Of a stretch of DNA of 64,000 bases, positions 58,190-64,000 are shown one piece after another. The stretch comes from Dysidea avara (Eukaryota > Porifera > Demospongiae > Dictyoceratida > Dysideidae), in assembly GCF_963678975.1 (NCBI RefSeq), contig NC_089275.1, forward strand, positions 17,248,220-17,312,219. Direction: 5' to 3'. Numbering within the stretch: position 1 is the stretch's first letter; every line of letters starts with the position of its first letter. The notes under the pieces were generated by a model that worked only from the letters and a program-made list of their open reading frames with translations, had not been told where the DNA came from and did not search any database. The position numbers and the translations under genes were made by a program.

Positions 58190-59106
58190 CAGGTTTTTGC
58201 AATTGAATTCGGCGACTTTGCAATTGAATTCGGCGACTTTGCAATTGAATTCTTCCCATTTGCAATTGAATTCATCGGTTTTGCAATGGAATCCATCCCG
58301 TTTGCAATTGAATTCATTGGTTTTGCAATTGAATTCATCGCTTTTGCAGTTAAATTCGTCCATAACAAGAATGGCAGCTGGAGCAAACACGAAAACATGA
58401 TGTAGCAGCTGCTACAAGAACTTGTTCAAGTACAACAGTAGTAAACAACTCTTTATAAGGCAATAATTCTTCTTCTACAGCCTATCCAGCAACATTCCAA
58501 ACTCTACTATGCCATTTGCGATGGGTGTGGTCTCTCACAAGCAAGTTAATTAACTTGTCAGACAGCTATCAACTTCGCGTACTACCAGCTTCAATTGCCT
58601 TCCAGTGTCTCAAGTGTAACTCTCCAAGGCATAAATAGTTCATCTCTTAATGACCCTTATTCCACAGTACTAGAATGGATTATATGTAGATTGTCATTTT
58701 GTTTGCTACGTTCAGCAATCCAGTGTATTAGAGGAGTACGATTTTCACTAGGTTGTTACATCAAAAGTGCTCCTGTGGCCTTGGTGCAATCAGAGACTTG
58801 GTTTTTGATTTAATTGTTTAACTGTTTATTTGTATGTTCTAATCTTATTTTCTTTATATCTTCAAAAAAAATCTCTTAATGAACGAGTTGGTTCCTTGGA
58901 GCCTTTTTGCTTATGACGAATTGTAATGCAAACGCGACGAATTCTATTGCAAAACCGACTAATTCAACTGCAAATCCGACGGATTCAATTGCAAAACCGA
59001 TGAATTCAATTGCAAACGGGATGAATTAAATTGCAATACCAACGAATTCAATTGCAAATGGGACGAATTCAATCGCAAAGGCGACGAATTCAATTGCAAA
59101 CACCTG
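58190..59106. mobile_element. 21-mer-repeat MITE (family Q), copy e
   Basis: 917 bp. One extra 21-mer unit at the left (GGCGACTTTGCAATTGAATT twice). The ORF remnant at 58595-58813 reads DPYSTVLEWIICRLSFCLLR with more changes than in the other copies. Confidence 0.85.
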
Positions 59107-59138
59107 TACCATTACGAAATTTAATAATTCCATAATCA

Positions 59139-59222
59139 AGACACACGGTAGTGTACATAATCAAGACACACGGTAGTGTGTCGTGCAGCCCAAGAAGCCG
59201 GCACGCAACACCCGTGAGTATA
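59139..59222 (+). repeat. 64 bp centre repeat with duplicated start
   Basis: ATCAAGACACACGGTAGTGT occurs twice, 25 bp apart, then the rest of the repeat to CCGTGAGTATATTGACAG. The partial duplication lies exactly at the insertion edge. Confidence 0.8.
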
Positions 59223-60010
59223 TTGACAGGAAAAAAGAAAACGCAATTTTTGCACCTCCGTAGCTCTGTGATGCCTTGATGAAACAAGACGATTTTTGCT
59301 GTGGACATTCCCTCCACCTTCAGCACTCCACATTCCAAATTTGAGCGAAATCGCTTCAAGCGTTCCCGAGATATGCGACTTCAAAAATTGGCTTAGTTTC
59401 TTCGTTTTTTTTTCTTATTATTATTATTATTTTACTTCCTCTTTTCGCACACAATTACAAAAACTGCTATAAAACGCGAACGCAATATCTGATTGCCTTG
59501 AAATTTGGCACACAGAAGGGGGTATAATGGCGCATCACTGTACCATCTTTGGCTGGAATATGATAAACAGCAAAAGAGTTATGAGCGATTATTCACGAAA
59601 AATAACACCAATATGTTGTCACGCCTACAGGGTAAACCGCGTATGGGAAGAAGCTGAAAATTGGTAGGTGAATAGGTTAACTATTGAACCTCAAACCTTT
59701 CATGGTTTGAAAGAGATCGAGCTAAAAACCAGGAAGATACAACGAAAAAACCAACAGTGTGTAACAATTATGCAATCGAGATTAGCTAATAAAAACTACT
59801 ATACTTGCCACGCCTACCAGATAAACCGCTTGGGGTAATGCTTTGAAAATCGCTGTATAGATGGAGCAATCATCTTAGAAAGGCTCTTCAATAGCATAGA
59901 AGAATCAGACTTAAAGCCACGGAGTTATAACACGAAATCCAACTTGGTGCAGCAAGTGCGAGATCGAGATACTCTAATAGAGCAGTCACCCTAATAGAGC
60001 AGTCACCCTG
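59222..60010 (+). repeat. Unique arm, third copy
   Basis: Homologous to 2934-3735. The arm ORF has a TAG where the other two copies have TGG. The AGATACTCTAATAGAGCAGT motif lies at about 59965-60005 just before the satellite, as in the other arms. Confidence 0.8.
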
Positions 60011-62072
60011 AAGAGAATTCAAGAGATCAGCAAGAAACAAGTAACCTGTATAGAGATCAGCTACAAACAAGTCACCCTGTAGAGAGATCAGCTACAAACA
60101 ATTCACCCTGTAGAGAGATCAGCTAAAAGAAGTTACCTTGTAGGGAGTTCATGCAACTATGGAAAGAGATAGTTCAGCTAGAAGAAATCACCTTGTAGAG
60201 TTCAGCTACAAAGAAACTACCATGTAGAGAGTTCAGTTACAAACAAATCGCCCTGTAGAGAGATCAATAGAAGAAATTACCTTGTAGATAGTTCAGCTAC
60301 AAAGAAACCATCATGTAGAGAGTTCAGCTACAAACAAATCTCCCTGTAGAGAGATCAGCTAGAAGAAGTTTCCTTGTAGAGAGTTCAGCTACAAACAAAT
60401 CATCCTCTAGAAAAATTAGCAAGAAGAAGTAACCTTGTAGAGACTTCAGTTACAAAGAAACCATCATGTAGAGAGTTCAGCTACAAATTAGTGACCTTGT
60501 AGAGACATCAGCTAAAAGAAGTTACCTTATAGAGAGATCAGCTACAGAGAAACCATCATGTAGAGAGTTCAGCTACAAACAAAACTCCCTGTAGAGAGAT
60601 CAGCTAGAATAAATTACCTTGTAGAGAGTTCAGCTACAAAGAAACCACCATGTAGAGAGTTCAGCTGCAAAGCAATCACCTGTAGAGAGTTTGGCTACAA
60701 ACAAATCTCTTTGTAGAGAGATCAGCTAGAAGAAGTTTCCTTGTAGAGAGTTCAGCTACAAACAAATCACCATGTAGAAAGATCAGCTAGAAGAAGTTAC
60801 CTTGTGGATAGTTCAGCTACAAAAAAACCATCATGTAGAGAGTTCAGCTCCAAACAAATCACCTGTAGAGAGTTCAGCTACAAACAAATCTCCCTGTAGA
60901 GAGATCAGCTAAAAGAAGTTACCTTGTAGAGAGTTCAGCTTCAAAGAAACCATCATGTAGAGAGTTCAGCTACAAACAAAACTCCCTGTAGAGAGATCAG
61001 CTAGAAGAAATTACCTTGTAAAGAGTTCAGCTACAAAGAAACCACCATGTAGAGAGTTCAGCTGCAAAGAAATCACCTATAGAGAGTTTGGCTACAAACA
61101 AATCTCCCTGTAGAGAGATCAGCTAGAATATCAGCTAAAAGAAGTTACCTTGTGGAGAGTTCAGCTATAAAGAAACCATCATGTAGAGAGCTCAGCTGCA
61201 AACAAATCACCTGTAGAGAGTTCAGCTACAAACAAATTTCCCTGTAGAGAGATCAGCTAGAAGAAGTTTCCTTGTAGAGAGTTCAGCTACAAACAAATCA
61301 CCTAGTAGAAAGATCAACTAGAAGAAGTTACCTTGTAGAGAGTTCAGCTACAAAGAAACCATCATGTAGAGAGTTCAGCTGCAAACAAATCAGCTGTAGA
61401 GAGTTCAGCTACAACCAAAACTCCCTGTAGAGAGATCAGCTAGAAGAAATTACGTTGTGGAGAGTTCAGCTACAAAGAAACCACCATGTAGAGAATTCAG
61501 CTGCAAAGAAATCACCTGTAGAGAGTTTTGCTACAAACAAATCTCTCTGTAGAGAGATCAGCTAGAAGAAGTTTCCTTGTAGAGAGTTCAGCTACAAACA
61601 AATTACCCTGTAGAAAGATCAGCTAGAAGAAGTTACCTTGTGGAGAGTTCAGCTGCAAACAAATCACCTGTAGAGAGTTCAGCTACAAACAGATCTCCCT
61701 GTAGAGAGATCAGCTAGAAGAAATTACCTTGTAGAGAGTTCAGTTACAAAGAAACCACCATGTAGAGAGTTCAGCTTCAAAGAAATCACCCTGTAGAAAA
61801 TTCAGCCACAAACAAATTGCCCTGTAGAAAGACCAGTTAGAAGAAGTTACCTTGTAGAGAGTTCAGCTACAAAGAAACCATTCTGTAATGAGCTCAGCTG
61901 CAAACAAATCACCTGCACAGAATTCAGCTACAAACAAATCACCCTGTAGAGAGATCATCTAGAAGAAGTTACCTTGTAGATTATTCAGCTACAAACAATT
62001 CACCCTGTAGAGAGAGCAGCAAGAAGAAGTCACCTTGTAGAGTGTTCAGTTACAAAGAAACCACCATGGAGA
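60010..62072 (+). repeat. Satellite array, ~31 bp monomer (third array)
   Basis: Same monomer set as 3736-5935, in a different order of types. The runs are more regular, with a roughly 120 bp higher-order unit repeating in the middle (60540-61560). Confidence 0.9.
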
Positions 62073-62262
62073 GTTCTGTAATAAATATATGTATTATATA
62101 TATATATATAATTTGTACATTTACTGATAAAATCAGAAATATTTAAAGTACATCAGTTTCATCTTTTCTTCTTCCTGTGGTAAAGAAAAAAAGACAGGTT
62201 AAATAAGTCCCAAAGCCGCTATGGCTGGCTTTGGGGTATAGAAATACAAAAAGAAATGAAAT

Positions 62263-62587
62263 CTAATCCAAAACAGCCAAGCTGTAAAAAAACAGTGCAG
62301 CCCTCAAAAAGGCTATGGTGAAAAAAGATGTGAAATCCAAGGTGGCGGCCAAGAAATGGATGTGATGATAGATTAATGGTAAAAATTTTAATAACGGCAA
62401 TTTAGGTGAATTTTTTTCCAAGACCAAGCGGCACAAAAATTCACCCGAATTGTTGTTATTAAAATTTTTACCATTAATCTACCATCACAGCCATTTCTTG
62501 GCCGCCACCTTGGATTTCACATCTTTTTTCACCATAGCCTTTTTGAGGGACGCACTGTTTTTTTACAGCTTGGCTGTTTTGGATTAG
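62263..62587. mobile_element. MITE family M, copy 4
   Basis: Full hairpin, CTAATCCAAAACAGCCAAGC ... TTGGCTGTTTTGGATTAG. It forms the right end of the composite insert. Confidence 0.85.
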
Positions 62588-62969
62588 ATAACCATATTGC
62601 TAAGCACCTAACACAGCTATGTGGGAAAATCCCTACTGTGGCATGTTACCATCTATTCGATACCAAAATACAGCATTCAATTGTTAATGAATTCTACAAA
62701 CACGAGGTGTGTATGCGATCTCATTAGCACAAGGACTTTTGGTGCACAACATCTGATTTTAGCTTAATTTGTATTCTTTTCGCCAATAAAGAAAACACAT
62801 ATTTAATTGAATGAATCTGTAATTTTAGTGGCAAATAAAGGACTCCATGAGAATACTAAAAATAATATTTGGCAGTTTGTCTACATAACAATCTTGTTAA
62901 GGAAACCCAAGGAGTACATGCAGACAATATACATAATAATTTCATTAATGTAAATAATTATTGCCTCAC

Positions 62970-63068
62970 TTTATCAGCAGCATTGACATCTGCTTCTGAC
63001 TTGATCAACATCTCCACTACTTCAGTATGACCATTAAGTGAAGCAAAAAATAGAGGAGTACATCCATT
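62970..63068 (-). CDS. Ankyrin-repeat exon 10 (variant type)
   Basis: 99 nt: [33 protein letters not shown]. Same FFAS variant as exon 7, which marks the corresponding unit of the higher-order repeat. Confidence 0.75.
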
Positions 63069-63605
63069 CTATAGTGACAAAGTAATCAACAGTGACAGTT
63101 ATTATTTCATATTGATATAATTTGATACATCATGGATAACCTGTGTTCATCAGAAGATTCCATGGAAAGACATACAATATAAAGGACTTTATCACCATTA
63201 CAAAATTTAATAATTCCATAATAACCATATTGCTATGGACTTAACACGGTGATGCCATGGGAAAATACTTACTGTGGCATGTTACCATCTATTCAATACC
63301 AAAATACAGCATTCAATTGTTAATGTATTCCATAAACACGACTTGTGTATGTGATCTCAGTAGTACAAGGACTTTTGGTGTGCAACATCTAATTTTAGCT
63401 TAATTTGTGTTCTTTTCTCCAATAAAGAAAGCACGTGTTTTACTTGAATGAATGTGTAATTTTACTGGCAAATAAAGGACTTCATGGCTATACTAAAAGT
63501 AATATTTGACAGTTTGTCTACATAACAACCTTGTTAAGGAAAAACCAGGGTACAAGCAGACTATATACATAATAATTTCATTAATGTAAATAATTATTGT
63601 CTCAC

Positions 63606-63704
63606 TTCACCAGCAGCATTGACATCTGCTTCTGACTTAATCAACATCTCCACTACTTCAGTATGACCATTACATGCAGCAATATGTAAAGGAGTATCTC
63701 CATC
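63606..63704 (-). CDS. Ankyrin-repeat exon 11
   Basis: 99 nt: [33 protein letters not shown]. Acceptor CACTATAG, donor GTGAGA. Upstream (63705-64000) is intron of the same unit type, so the array continues beyond the window. 63820-63840 reads GGACTTTAATACCATTAC, an intact TA site where MITE Q sits in the other units. Confidence 0.8.
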
Positions 63705-64000
63705 CTATAGTGACAAAGTAATCAACAGTGACAGTTATTATTTTACATTGATATTGTTTGATACATCATGGATAATCTGTGTACATAAGAAGATTCCATG
63801 GAATCACATGTATTATAAAGGACTTTAATACCATTACTGATGTATTTGAAAATTTATCAATTCTGTAATAACAATATTGCTAAGTGTCTAACACAACTAT
63901 GTGGGAAAATCCCTACTGTGGCATGTTACCATCTATTCAATACCAAAGTACAGCATTCAATTGTTAATGTATTCTATGAACATGAAGTGTGTATATGACC

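Larger units (their letters stand above)
59137..62587 (+). mobile_element. Composite satellite element inserted in an ankyrin intron
   Basis: The intron text ATTTAATAATTCCATAA is interrupted here and resumes at 62588 as ATAACCATATTGCTAAGC. The uninterrupted version is present in several sister units (for example 57566-57600). The insert is 3.45 kb: 64 bp repeat, 0.8 kb arm, ~2.06 kb satellite, AT-rich tail and MITE M. This is the right half of the 1-6449 locus. Flanking bases overlap by about 2 bp (AT), suggesting a very short or no target duplication. Confidence 0.85.
51430..64000 (-). repeat. Tandem array of ankyrin exon-intron units
   Basis: Exon starts are spaced 1298, 1536, 1528, 634, 1530, 5005 (1554 without the composite insert) and 636 bp. 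Each unit has the same intron landmarks: CCAATAAAGAAAGCAC, AACCTTGTTAAGGAAAAACC, GTGGCATGTTACCATCTATT. The series long-long-short-long-long-short shows a higher-order repeat of about 3.7 kb (exons 6-7-8 and 9-10-11). Confidence 0.85.

Noticed and set aside
51576-58405. FNCKTDEFNCK and NSIAKPTNSIAK type ORFs
   Set aside because: The 21-mer repeat is a multiple of three and stays open in several frames on both strands; not a repeat protein.

Overview
The window is AT-rich eukaryotic (metazoan invertebrate) DNA. The evidence is spliceosomal introns, one-exon-per-repeat ankyrin exons, a tRNA-like SINE, Tc1/pogo-like MITEs and a tyrosine-recombinase retrotransposon with spliced ORFs. A sponge or other early-branching animal is my best guess, because the decayed gene at 46-50 kb and the transposase at 7 kb belong to families I associate with cnidarians, sponges and fungi. 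The sequence alone does not prove this. There is no prokaryotic gene organisation. Most of the window is mobile or repeated DNA.

Layout. 1-5935 is a giant inverted repeat: two ~2 kb satellite arrays of a ~31 bp monomer in opposite orientation, two ~0.8 kb unique arms, and a 60-65 bp centre. It is followed by an AT-rich tail, a palindromic MITE (6123-6449) and an inverted copy of the centre (6452-6515). A half-size version of the same composite is inserted at 59137-62587, inside an ankyrin intron, and its empty site can be read from sister repeats. 7020-8819 is the only long intact ORF, a 599-residue DDE transposase with an unusually long, SAP-like insertion between D2 and E. 9520-10480 and 12590-13960 are two copies of one segment. 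14538-21190 is a complete but decayed Ngaro-type retroelement with split direct repeats in the order A1-ORFs-B1-A2-B2 and two phase-preserving introns. A second, 3'-truncated relative lies at about 23.49-26.91 kb.

Eleven 99-nt exons on the minus strand (10.6, 27.0, 28.8 and 51.4-63.7 kb) each encode exactly one 33-residue ankyrin repeat. The eight distal ones form an array of 0.63 and 1.53 kb units. The larger units carry a TA-inserted MITE whose subterminal regions are tandem ~21-mers and whose core retains the tail of a foreign ORF. 29-46 kb is mostly non-coding: a large CA microsatellite, low-complexity CATGCAGCAG DNA, a LINE reverse-transcriptase relic, a 626 bp near-perfect foldback, several MITEs and a tRNA-derived SINE. 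46.2-49.9 kb (minus) is a frameshifted copy of a large protein family of unknown function found in invertebrates.

How it fits together: the background appears to be a large ankyrin-repeat gene or gene remnant on the minus strand. It grew by duplicating exon plus intron units, and its introns have been repeatedly colonised by MITEs, retroelements and a satellite-carrying composite element.
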